A stretch of 51,341 nt of DNA from Bacteroidota bacterium (GCA_024277895.1 JAJRUH010000018.1:1-51341); one strand, 5' to 3'; counted from the stretch's first letter, positions 39,453-48,373 are shown. The notes: generated by a model from the letters alone, not told the origin. Numbers and translations: made by a program.

Positions 39453-40136
39453 ATGAATATAATCGAAACAAAAAACCTTCACAAAACCTACAAAGAAAGC
39501 GAAATTGAAGTACACGCAGTCAGAGGTGTTGATTTAAGTTTTGAACAAGGAGAATTTACTGCAATTGTCGGACCTTCGGGTTCCGGAAAAACAACGCTTC
39601 TTAATATGATAGGCGGATTAGATAAGCCGACGGAAGGCGAAATAATAATTGACGGAATAAATATCAGTACTCTCAAAGGGTCAAAATTAATTGATTTTCG
39701 TTTGCGAAAAATCGGTTTTGTTTTTCAGGCATACAATTTAATTCCGGTTCTTACGGCAAAAGAAAACGTAGAATTTATTATGAATCTGCAAAAACGTCCG
39801 AAAAAAGAACGTATCAAAAGAGCCGAAGATTTGCTGAAAGCCGTAGGTCTCGGCGACAGGATGAATGCCCGACCTTCAAAACTTTCCGGCGGTCAGCAAC
39901 AACGCGTTGCCGTAGCCAGAGCATTAGCATCAAAGCCGATGTTTATTCTTGCCGACGAACCTACGGCAAATCTTGACAGCGAATCAACCCGAAATCTTTT
40001 GGAAATTATGGAAACCCTGAACAAAGAAGAAAACATTACATTTATTTTTTCAACCCACGATACTCGTGTTGTAAATAAAGCTCGACGCATAATTACCATT
40101 GACGACGGAAAAGTTTTAAGCGATGAAAAAAAATAA
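39453..40136 (+). CDS. ABC transporter ATP-binding protein (LolD-like)
   Basis: GPSGSGKTTLLNMIGGLDKPTEGE; LSGGQQQRVAVARALASKPMFILADEPTANLD. Confidence 0.94.
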   Translation: MNIIETKNLHKTYKESEIEVHAVRGVDLSFEQGEFTAIVGPSGSGKTTLLNMIGGLDKPTEGEIIIDGINISTLKGSKLIDFRLRKIGFVFQAYNLIPVLTAKENVEFIMNLQKRPKKERIKRAEDLLKAVGLGDRMNARPSKLSGGQQQRVAVARALASKPMFILADEPTANLDSESTRNLLEIMETLNKEENITFIFSTHDTRVVNKARRIITIDDGKVLSDEKK

Positions 40137-41316
40137 CTTAATAAATATAAAAATCTTCTTTTTTTGCTTGTTGTTTGCTTACGGCACACAAGTTTCCGCG
40201 CAAGAAAAAAAACTCAACTATTCTCTTGACGGATACATTACAAATATGCAATCCGTGATGTTCGACAGTATAAAAGCTAATTGGATAAATGACAACCTCA
40301 TACACAATCGCCTGAATTTTAGCTGGTTTCCCGACGATGCTTTTAGTATAAATATAGGATTAAGAACACGCATTTTTACCGGAGAAAGCTTAAAATACAT
40401 TCCCGGGTATGCCGATTTGCTTTCAAAAGATAAAGGCATTATAGATTTAAACACAAATTTAGTTTCTGAAAACTCCGTTATTATAAATTCACAAATCGAC
40501 AGAGCAAATATTTCTTTTGAAAAAGAAAATTTAAGCATTACTCTCGGTCGTCAACGAATTAATTGGGGCAGAAGTTTTGTTTGGAACCCGAATGATATTT
40601 TTAATTCCTATTCTTTTTTTGATTTCGATTATCCGGAAAAACCCGGCTCCGATGCTTTGCGTATTCAATATTATACGGGAGCTGCCTCATCGGCGGAAAT
40701 TGTTGCAAAAATTGACAGCTCAAAGAAGATTACCGCAGCAGGAATGTACCGGTTTAATTTATTGTCTTATGATTTTCAAATTTTCGGCGGTATAATTTCC
40801 GAACAAGATTATGTAATAGGAACAGGATGGGAAGGAGCAATAAAGAATATGTCTTTCAGGGGAGAAATAAGTTATTTACATCCGAAAGAACAATTTATCG
40901 ACACAACAGGTTTATTAATTGCCGATATTTCAACAGATTACACTTTTCAAAACTCTCTCTCTCTGCGATTTGAATTTCTGTACAATCAACAACCGGCATC
41001 CGGCGGTATTTCAAGTTTTGAAGAATATTACTACAAACCTCTGAGTGTGAAAAACTTATCTTTTACGGAATACAACATTTTCGGAAGTCTCTCCTACCCT
41101 GTTACACCCTTATTTAATATTTCCGTTTCCGGAATGTATTATCCGAAAATTAACGGTTATTTTATAGGTCCGAATTTTTCGTTTTCCGTAAGTGAAAACG
41201 CCGATTTTTCCGTTTTAGCACAAACTTTCGGCGGAAGCCTGCAGAACCGAATAACCGGAAATACTGAATTTAAAAAAATTACTTTTGTTTTTTTGCGGTT
41301 TAAATACAACTTTTAA
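40123..41316 (+). CDS. Outer-membrane beta-barrel protein of ABC operon
   Basis: Signal peptide (FLLFAYGTQVSAQ), barrel strands, LGRQRINWGRSFVWNPNDIFN; C-terminal FLRFKYNF; overlaps LolD-like ORF. Confidence 0.75.
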   Translation: MKKNNLINIKIFFFCLLFAYGTQVSAQEKKLNYSLDGYITNMQSVMFDSIKANWINDNLIHNRLNFSWFPDDAFSINIGLRTRIFTGESLKYIPGYADLLSKDKGIIDLNTNLVSENSVIINSQIDRANISFEKENLSITLGRQRINWGRSFVWNPNDIFNSYSFFDFDYPEKPGSDALRIQYYTGAASSAEIVAKIDSSKKITAAGMYRFNLLSYDFQIFGGIISEQDYVIGTGWEGAIKNMSFRGEISYLHPKEQFIDTTGLLIADISTDYTFQNSLSLRFEFLYNQQPASGGISSFEEYYYKPLSVKNLSFTEYNIFGSLSYPVTPLFNISVSGMYYPKINGYFIGPNFSFSVSENADFSVLAQTFGGSLQNRITGNTEFKKITFVFLRFKYNF

Positions 41317-41502
41317 CTGTCCGAAAAATTAAAATAATTTGCCCGCAACTTTTTATTTTTGTATTTTTATTCTGATAAACCGGTATTCGATATAAAATTT
41401 ATTTCACAGAAAAACATATAGACACATACATTTATCTTGATTTAGAAAAAGTAACAAACTATAACAAATTAGAAACTGCACACAAAAAGGGATAATACTA
41501 CC

Positions 41503-41564
41503 CTTTTAAAAATTGTTTTATATTTGCAACGCCTCAAATTTAACTGGAAAACTTTAATTCTTAA
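41503..41564 (+). promoter_or_regulatory. Leader/promoter repeat R1 (TATATTTG -7-like box)
   Basis: cttttaaaaattgttttatatttgcaacgcct identical over 32 nt to 42529-42560; TAnnTTTG box at 41519-41526. Confidence 0.75.
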
Positions 41565-41873
41565 ATGCAAAAATCATCGATAAAAATAGAAAACTTTTCA
41601 GAACATCTTTTTTGGGATGTTGACCGAACGAAACTTGATTTTGAAAAAAATAAAAGATTAATAATTGAAAGAGCTTTTACAAGAGGTGATATTGCCGATA
41701 TAAAAATAGTGATTACATATTATGGATTAAATACAATAAAAGAAGAAATAATAAAAGCCGGCTTCTTGGATAAAAAAACATTAAACTGGGTAAGTCTATT
41801 TTTAGATATTCCAAAAACAAAATTCAGATGCTATACAAAGATACAATCGAAAACAGCACATTGGAACTCCTGA
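41565..41873 (+). CDS. DUF6922-like small protein (putative antitoxin/partner)
   Basis: SEHLFWDVDRTKLDFEKNKRLIIERAFTRGDIADIKIVITYYG...LNWVSLFLDIPKTKFRCY; overlaps AbiEii ORF. Confidence 0.75.
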   Translation: MQKSSIKIENFSEHLFWDVDRTKLDFEKNKRLIIERAFTRGDIADIKIVITYYGLNTIKEEIIKAGFLDKKTLNWVSLFLDIPKTKFRCYTKIQSKTAHWNS

Positions 41874-42460
41874 AGAAGTTACAAGCTGACACAGAGTTAA
41901 GTGCATTCAAACTTGCAGGAGGAACATCGCTTGCTTTGCAAATAGGGCATCGAAAATCAATTGATTTAGATTTGTTTTCACAAAATAACTTTGACTCGAA
42001 TTATTTGCTTGAATATTTAGAAGAAAACTATAATTTTGCTGTAGATTATACATCAAAAAACACATTAAAAGGAAGTATTAAAAATATAAAAATTGATTTA
42101 ATAAGTCATAAATATAATTTGGTTAAGCCTTTTGTGAAAACAGAAAATATAATACTTTATTCCGTTGAAGATATTGCCGCAATGAAACTTAATGCAATAG
42201 CAGGCAACGGAACTCGTTCAAAAGACTTTATTGATATTTATTTCATCTTAAAGCGTTTTTCAGTAGCGGAAATACTTGAATTTTACAAGAAAAAATATAA
42301 ATTACGAAATTCATTACACGTAATTAAAAGTTTAAACTATTTTAATGATATTGATACACAAGATTGGCCTGAAATGCTTCTTGAAAAACAAATTTCAATA
42401 GAACAGGTAAAACAAAATATTGAAATACATATTAAAAACTTTTCTGAAAATTTAATATAA
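41828..42460 (+). CDS. AbiEii/AbiGii-type nucleotidyltransferase toxin family
   Basis: LAGGTSLALQIGHRKSIDLDLFSQNNFDSNYLL; DIAAMKLNAIAGNGTRSKDFIDIYFIL. Confidence 0.88.
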   Translation: MLYKDTIENSTLELLKKLQADTELSAFKLAGGTSLALQIGHRKSIDLDLFSQNNFDSNYLLEYLEENYNFAVDYTSKNTLKGSIKNIKIDLISHKYNLVKPFVKTENIILYSVEDIAAMKLNAIAGNGTRSKDFIDIYFILKRFSVAEILEFYKKKYKLRNSLHVIKSLNYFNDIDTQDWPEMLLEKQISIEQVKQNIEIHIKNFSENLI

Positions 42461-42528
42461 TATCGGCAAAAATCACTTTACGTGTAAAGAATCTTTCAAA
42501 CAAGTTTAAGTTCAAATAGTAAATGCAA

Positions 42529-42589
42529 CTTTTAAAAATTGTTTTATATTTGCAACGCCTTAGTTTTAACCTGAAAACTTTAAATTTTA
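42529..42589 (+). promoter_or_regulatory. Leader/promoter repeat R2 upstream of cysC
   Basis: 32-nt identity to 41503-41534 followed by similar spacer to ATG; TATATTTG at 42545-42552. Confidence 0.75.
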
Positions 42590-43192
42590 ATGCAAAACAC
42601 AAATAACATACACCCGGTTTTCGACCAAATAATAAACAAAGAACAAAAAGAAAAACTTCTGAACCAAAAAGCCAAAGTGTTGTGGTTTACCGGCTTATCC
42701 GGTTCGGGAAAAACAACTCTCGGTGCTTCCGTTGAAAAAGAATTATTTAATCGCGAGTTTTTAACACAAATTCTCGACGGAGACAATATTCGTTCCGGAA
42801 TAAATAAAAATCTTAAATTTACCGAAGAAGACAGAGTAGAAAATATTCGCAGAATTGCCGAAGTAACAAAACTTTTTTTAAATTGCGGAGTTATTGCAAT
42901 TAACTGTTTTATAAGCCCCACAAAAGAATCCAGGGATATGGCTAAAAGTATTATCGGAAAAGAAAATCTGATAGAAGTTTACGTAAGCACGCCTATTGAA
43001 GTTTGCGAACAAAGAGATACAAAAGGACTTTATGCCAAAGCTCGCAGAGGAGAATTAAAAAACTTTACGGGTATAAGTTCTCCGTTTGAAATACCCGAAA
43101 ATCCGGATATTATTGTTAATACAAACGAATTAACACTCGAAGAATCAACAAAACACATATTAGATTTTCTTATAAAAGAAATTACATGTTAA
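42590..43192 (+). CDS. cysC: Adenylyl-sulfate kinase
   Basis: KVLWFTGLSGSGKTTLGASVEKELFNR; LDGDNIRSGINKNLKFTEEDRVENIRR; CFISPTKESRDMAK; CEQRDTKGLYAKARRGELKNFTGISSPFE. Confidence 0.94.
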   Translation: MQNTNNIHPVFDQIINKEQKEKLLNQKAKVLWFTGLSGSGKTTLGASVEKELFNREFLTQILDGDNIRSGINKNLKFTEEDRVENIRRIAEVTKLFLNCGVIAINCFISPTKESRDMAKSIIGKENLIEVYVSTPIEVCEQRDTKGLYAKARRGELKNFTGISSPFEIPENPDIIVNTNELTLEESTKHILDFLIKEITC

Positions 43193-43198
43193 AGAAAT

Positions 43199-44074
43199 TT
43201 GAAAAATCCGAATCAAAATATTAAGATAAAAGAAAACGAAAGATGGTCGTTAGTAATTAAACCTCGCAGAAGTCTTTTTGATGTAAATCTTAAAGCTATT
43301 TGGGAATATCGTGATTTAATTGCACTTTTTGTAAGGCGTGATTTTGTCGCAAAATATAAGCAAACAATACTCGGTCCTTTGTGGTTTCTCATTCAACCGC
43401 TTCTTACAACAATAATGTTTACTGTTGTATTCGGTAATATCGCAAAAATTTCAACAGACGGGCTGCCGAAAATGCTTTTTTATATGTCGGGGATAACTGC
43501 TTGGAATTATTTTGCAGAAAGCCTTAAAGCAACGTCAAATACATTTGTTACAAATGCCGCAATATTCGGAAAAGTATATTTTCCGAGATTAACTTTGCCG
43601 ATTTCAACCGTAATATCAGGTTTGATACAATTTGCAATTCAGTTTATGTTTTTACTTACCTTCATGGTTTATTTCGGAATTACGGGTGCAAGTTTTTCAC
43701 CAAACATTTATATTTTGCTTATCCCGGTATTGATTTTATTAATGGCGGGTTTAGGTTTAGGTCTCGGAATAATAATCTCTTCATTAACAACCAAATACAG
43801 AGACTTAACATATCTTGTCGGCTTTGGTGTTCAGCTGTTTATGTATGCAACACCGGTTATTTATCCTATTTCAAGTATCCCTGAAAAATATCAAATTTAT
43901 ATATTGGCAAATCCGGTAACGCCGATTATTGAAACATTTAGATATGCTCTGCTCGGATCCGGCAATTTTAGTACGATACACTTACTGTATAGTTTTGGCT
44001 TTATGCTTGTCGTTTTGTTTCTGGGTATAATTTTATTTAACAAAATTGAGCAGTCATTTATGGACACTGTGTAA
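43199..44074 (+). CDS. Polysaccharide ABC exporter permease (Wzm-like; TTG start)
   Basis: YRDLIALFVRRDFVAKYKQTILGPLWFLIQPLLTTIMFTVVFGNIAKI. Confidence 0.92.
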   Translation: MKNPNQNIKIKENERWSLVIKPRRSLFDVNLKAIWEYRDLIALFVRRDFVAKYKQTILGPLWFLIQPLLTTIMFTVVFGNIAKISTDGLPKMLFYMSGITAWNYFAESLKATSNTFVTNAAIFGKVYFPRLTLPISTVISGLIQFAIQFMFLLTFMVYFGITGASFSPNIYILLIPVLILLMAGLGLGLGIIISSLTTKYRDLTYLVGFGVQLFMYATPVIYPISSIPEKYQIYILANPVTPIIETFRYALLGSGNFSTIHLLYSFGFMLVVLFLGIILFNKIEQSFMDTV

Positions 44075-44299
44075 ACATGAAACACCCATGCCGAGTAAAT
44101 TCGGCACACAAGAAAATGATTATTGCACGCAGAGAATACAGTAAAAAGAAATAATTTTGTATGCGGGTGTTCCTATCTGACCTTTGAAAATTATAGATAT
44201 AAACAGATGAAAACAGAAAATAACACACATATGGGTTTTGATAAAATTACCGTCCGTAAAAAAATTTACAAAAATTAACATATTTTACTTAATCCCTTA

Positions 44300-45670
44300 A
44301 TGAATAAAAAGGAACTTTTACATATAATCTCACAAGGCGAAAACGAACAAGTTGAATTTAAACTCAATTTTAATAAAAAAATTATTGAAACAATTGTGTC
44401 TTTTTCAAACAAAAAAGGCGGAAAATTATTTCTCGGAATAGCCGATACGGGAAAAATTACCGGTATTGAATTAAGTAAAGAAAGCATACAAAATTGGCAA
44501 AATGAAATAAAAACAAAAACAGAGCCTGCTGTTTTCCCTGATTTTGAAGAAATTATAATTGAAAATAAAACAGTTATTGTTATTTTAGTTCCGGAATTTC
44601 CTGTAAAGCCGGTTTCTTTGCAGGGAAGATATTACATTAGAAAAAAGAATTCAAATCACCTTTTAGCATTAAATGAAATAAATGATGTTTATTTGCAATC
44701 AATTCAAACTTCGTGGGACAGTTATCCTTATGCTGATGCAAAAAATACCGATTTAGACGAAACTAAAATTTTATCTTTTATAGAAAAAGTAAACAGCAGC
44801 GGTCGTTTTAAACTAAACGGAAAACCTCTTGAATGTTTGAAAAAATTACGCTTAATAAAAAATAATACCCCGACAAATGCTGCTATGCTGTTATTCTCAA
44901 AAGAAGAGTTATTTTATAATATTCATATAGGTCGTTTTAAAACACAATCGCATATTATTGACGATAAAATGGTGAGAGGAACACTTTTTGAAGCTGTTGA
45001 AAATACAATAAAATTTATTATCAGTCATTTAAAAGTTGCTTTTGAAATTACGGGAAAATCCGTGCAACGAACAGAAATTTTTGAATATCCGCTTTCTGCA
45101 ATCCGAGAGTTGGTTCTTAATGCAATAATTCATAGAGATTATAAAAGTCCGACAGATATTCAGATAAAAATTTTCGACAAAGAAATTACAATATTTAATC
45201 CCGGCGGATTATTTGGTAATTTAACAATAGAAGACTTAAAAACAGATAATTATCAAGCTCAAAGCAGAAATAAATTAATAACGGAAGCATTTTATCTTAC
45301 AAAAGATATTGAAAAATACGGAAGCGGATACCGTAGGGTTAGAGAGCAAATTGCCAAATACCCGACGATGTATTTTAATTTTGAAGAAAATTCCGGAGGA
45401 TACTTGGTTAAAATAGGATACGAAAAGCAAAAAACAAATAAAGTCACCGATAAAGTCACCGATAATGTCACCGATAATGTCACCGATAAGCGTTCCGAAC
45501 TTATTTTAAATTTAATAAGAAAAAACGAGAAAATTTCCACAACTGAAATTGCAAGAGAATTAAATGTTACAAAAAGAACAATATTGAGAGATATTGAAAA
45601 GTTAAAAGGTCAAAACAAACTTAAACGTTCAGGCAACAATAAAACAGGATATTGGAAAATAATAAAATAA
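44300..45670 (+). CDS. AlbA_2 (Schlafen-type) ATP-binding protein with C-terminal HTH
   Basis: ENEQVEFKLNFNKKIIETIVSFSNKKGGKLFLGIADTGKITGIELS; LSAIRELVLNAIIHRDYKSPTDIQIKIFDKEITIFNPGGL; C-terminal ARELNVTKRTILRDIEKLK. Confidence 0.92.
   Translation: MNKKELLHIISQGENEQVEFKLNFNKKIIETIVSFSNKKGGKLFLGIADTGKITGIELSKESIQNWQNEIKTKTEPAVFPDFEEIIIENKTVIVILVPEFPVKPVSLQGRYYIRKKNSNHLLALNEINDVYLQSIQTSWDSYPYADAKNTDLDETKILSFIEKVNSSGRFKLNGKPLECLKKLRLIKNNTPTNAAMLLFSKEELFYNIHIGRFKTQSHIIDDKMVRGTLFEAVENTIKFIISHLKVAFEITGKSVQRTEIFEYPLSAIRELVLNAIIHRDYKSPTDIQIKIFDKEITIFNPGGLFGNLTIEDLKTDNYQAQSRNKLITEAFYLTKDIEKYGSGYRRVREQIAKYPTMYFNFEENSGGYLVKIGYEKQKTNKVTDKVTDNVTDNVTDKRSELILNLIRKNEKISTTEIARELNVTKRTILRDIEKLKGQNKLKRSGNNKTGYWKIIK
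45440..45487 (+). repeat. 12-bp minisatellite, 4 units, encoding (K/N)VTD
   Basis: aaagtcaccgat aaagtcaccgat aatgtcaccgat aatgtcaccgat. Confidence 0.95.
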
Positions 45671-45689
45671 AAACTAATTCATAAGTAAA

Positions 45690-46937
45690 ATGTCGGACAC
45701 AGCAATAAAATTAGAAAATATATCAAAACAATACCGACTCGGCGTAGTAGGAACAGGCACACTCAGCCACGACCTTAATCGCTGGTGGGCAAAAGTGAGA
45801 GGCAAAGAAGATCCTTCTCTAAAAATAGGACAAGAAAATTCACTTGCAAAAGCCGGAGGCGACTACGTTTGGGCATTAAAAGATATAAATCTCGAAGTAA
45901 AACAAGGCGAAGTTCTCGGAATTATCGGAAAAAACGGAGCAGGAAAATCAACACTCTTAAAACTTCTTTCGCAAGTTACGGGACCGACAACCGGGCAAAT
46001 AAAAGTAAAAGGCAGAATTGCAAGTTTACTTGAAGTAGGAACAGGTTTCCATCCCGAACTTACAGGACGAGAAAATATTTTCCTTAACGGAGCAATACTC
46101 GGAATGCGAAAATGGGAAATAAAAAAGAAACTTGATGAGATTGTAGATTTTGCAGGAGTGGCAAAATACCTTGATACGCCTGTTAAGCGATACAGCAGCG
46201 GAATGTATGTTCGTCTTGCATTTGCAGTAGCAGCACACTTAGAGCCCGACATTTTAGTAGTTGACGAAGTCCTTGCCGTAGGCGATGCCGAATTTCAGAA
46301 AAAAGCAATCGGCAAAATGCAAGATGTTTCTTCACAAGGAGGGAGGACTGTGCTTTTTGTTAGTCATAATATGACAAGCATTAGAAATTTATGTAAAAAA
46401 GGAATTCTTTTAAAATCGGGAATGATTAGTTTTGAGGGAGCTGTTGAAAGTTGTATTCAAACTTATAATACAATTACAGAAAATCAAAAAGAAGAAGCTA
46501 TTGAAAATAATAAAATTAAAATTATCAGCTTTAATATAAAAAATAAATATAAAGAAAATGTATTTACCCCATTCGAAGAAATCTTTTTTAACTTAAAATT
46601 TGAAACAAAACAAAACCTTGGTGAAATTGATTTTACATTACATTTTTATAATGAACAAAATATAAGGGTTCTTGTGATTAGTTCTGTCCATAAAAAGCAC
46701 TCTATAAAAGGCACAAAAGGAAAACATGAAATAACATTCAAACTTGATAATTTTAAACTTATACCCGGCAGATATTTTATTTCTGTTGGAATATTTGAAG
46801 ACAGAATTGTTCCTGAAATGATGTTTCTAAACCATTTTGCTCTTTTTGATATTGAGCAAGATGATCGATTTGCAATAATTGCAGCAAATTATGAAGGTAT
46901 ATATTATCCTAAATTTGAAATCTTAAATTTTAAATAA
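45690..46937 (+). CDS. Polysaccharide ABC exporter ATP-binding protein with C-terminal glycan-binding-like domain (Wzt-like)
   Basis: GIIGKNGAGKSTLLKLLSQVTGPTTGQIKVKGRIASLLEVGTGFHPELTGRENIFLNG; YSSGMYVRLAFAVAAHLEPDILVVDEVLAVGD; C-terminal beta domain. Confidence 0.93.
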   Translation: MSDTAIKLENISKQYRLGVVGTGTLSHDLNRWWAKVRGKEDPSLKIGQENSLAKAGGDYVWALKDINLEVKQGEVLGIIGKNGAGKSTLLKLLSQVTGPTTGQIKVKGRIASLLEVGTGFHPELTGRENIFLNGAILGMRKWEIKKKLDEIVDFAGVAKYLDTPVKRYSSGMYVRLAFAVAAHLEPDILVVDEVLAVGDAEFQKKAIGKMQDVSSQGGRTVLFVSHNMTSIRNLCKKGILLKSGMISFEGAVESCIQTYNTITENQKEEAIENNKIKIISFNIKNKYKENVFTPFEEIFFNLKFETKQNLGEIDFTLHFYNEQNIRVLVISSVHKKHSIKGTKGKHEITFKLDNFKLIPGRYFISVGIFEDRIVPEMMFLNHFALFDIEQDDRFAIIAANYEGIYYPKFEILNFK

Positions 46938-46940
46938 ACA

Positions 46941-47063
46941 ATATACGTAACCCAACCAAATCTCCCCGATTTTAATAGTTTCACTGAAAAGTTAAAAGAA
47001 CTCTGGGAAAGCAAACACTTAACAATTAAGGGTAAATTCCACCGAAACCGGAGCAAAACATTG
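46941..47063 (+). pseudogene. 5' fragment of a DegT/DnrJ/EryC1 aminotransferase gene (P1)
   Basis: Translates IYVTQPNLPDFNSFTEKLKELWESKHLTIKGKFHR, matching IYVTQPTLPNFDDFTEKLKELWESKHLTNNGKFHQ of the ORF at 50231; no ATG, then breaks off. Confidence 0.9.
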
Positions 47064-47065
47064 CA

Positions 47066-47126
47066 AGTAAACTTAAATCTTTTTGATTATTTTAGCAAAA
47101 CTGTAAGTAAACTTAAATCTTTTTTG
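47066..47126 (+). repeat. Direct repeat with 40-bp period
   Basis: agtaaacttaaatcttttt at 47066 and again at 47106. Confidence 0.85.
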
Positions 47127-47169
47127 TATTATTGCAATAATTATTAATATCCTTGTAACTTGCTGATAT

Positions 47170-48369
47170 ATGAAAATAATACAACGCAATAAATATTTAA
47201 ACAAGATTTCTAAATTTGCAAATAACGAAATTATTAAAGTTATTACAGGACAACGCAGGGTTGGGAAAAGTTTTTTTCTTAAACTGTTGATAGCTGATTA
47301 TTTAAAACATACACCAGACATTAATATTATTTATATTAATTTAGAATTGTTTGAATTTTCAACAATTAACACAGCCGATGATTTAGTAAACTATATAGAA
47401 AAAAAATCAAAATCTGCCGGAAATATCTTATTTATTGATGAAATACAAGAAATTAACGGCTTTGAGCATGCAGTTCGACATTTCTTTTCTAAAAATTACA
47501 ATATTTATATAACCGGCAGTAACTCATCGCTGTTGTCAGGAGAACTTGCGACGTTACTTTCGGGAAGATACGTGCAGTTTAAAATTAATCCTTTAAATTT
47601 TACTGAATTTTGTAAATTTCACAAACTATCTGTAAATCAAAAAACGCTTAATTTATATATTAAATTCGGCGGAATGCCTTATTTGAAAAATCTTGACTTA
47701 AACGATGACGAAGTTGTTTTTACATATCTGCAAAATATTTATCAAACAATACTTTTGAAAGATGTAGTTGCAAGATACAATTTAAAAAATGTTGATTTCC
47801 TCGAACGTCTTGTGTTATTTCTTGCAGATAATACAGGAAGTATCGTTTCTGCAAAAAAAATTGCCGACTTCCTTAAATCTCAGAACCTTAAAATTTCAAA
47901 TTCCGTTGTTCTTAATTATCTTAATTATATTAATAATGCTTTTTTTATAAATAAAATACGACGATACGATTTACAAGGAAAACGTTTTTTGGAAATAGGC
48001 GAAAAATTTTACTTCACAGACGTAGGCATTCGGAATGCACTTGTAGGTTTTAAGCCGCAAGACATGAATAAAATACTGGAAAATGTAGTATATTCGCATT
48101 TAATTTCAATTGACTATGCTGTAAGTATCGGAAAAATAAATAACCTGGAAATAGATTTTATAGCAGAAAAAAATAATAATAAAATTTATATACAAGTAAC
48201 TTATTTGCTGACAGACAATAAAGTTGTTGAAAGAGAATTTGGAAATTTGGAAAAAATAAACGACAATTACAATAAATATGTTATTAGTTTTGACCAAGTT
48301 CAATTTGATAATAAAAACGGAATAAAACATCTGAGTTTAATAAATTTTCTTCAAAAACAAAATCTGTAA
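47170..48369 (+). CDS. AAA ATPase with DUF4143-type C-terminus
   Basis: VITGQRRVGKSFFLKLLIADYL; ILFIDEIQEINGFEHAVRHFF; YITGSNSSLLSGELATLLSGRYVQFKINPLNFTEF. Confidence 0.92.
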   Translation: MKIIQRNKYLNKISKFANNEIIKVITGQRRVGKSFFLKLLIADYLKHTPDINIIYINLELFEFSTINTADDLVNYIEKKSKSAGNILFIDEIQEINGFEHAVRHFFSKNYNIYITGSNSSLLSGELATLLSGRYVQFKINPLNFTEFCKFHKLSVNQKTLNLYIKFGGMPYLKNLDLNDDEVVFTYLQNIYQTILLKDVVARYNLKNVDFLERLVLFLADNTGSIVSAKKIADFLKSQNLKISNSVVLNYLNYINNAFFINKIRRYDLQGKRFLEIGEKFYFTDVGIRNALVGFKPQDMNKILENVVYSHLISIDYAVSIGKINNLEIDFIAEKNNNKIYIQVTYLLTDNKVVEREFGNLEKINDNYNKYVISFDQVQFDNKNGIKHLSLINFLQKQNL

Positions 48370-48373
48370 AATA

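Noticed and set aside
42494-42520. Short palindrome CTTTACGTGTAAAG region after AbiEii
   Set aside because: 2-nt loop, no T tract, no second copy; chance palindrome is plausible in AT-rich DNA.
44077-44281. Two tiny ORFs (MKHPCRVNSAHKKMIIARREYSKKK; MKTENNTHMGFDKITVRKKIYKN) between Wzm and AlbA_2
   Set aside because: Too short and no recognised similarity; could be gene remnants like P1/P2 but I cannot show a parent gene.
45440-45487. Possible CRISPR-like array from the VTD repeats
   Set aside because: 12-bp contiguous in-frame repeats with no spacers, inside a coding region.
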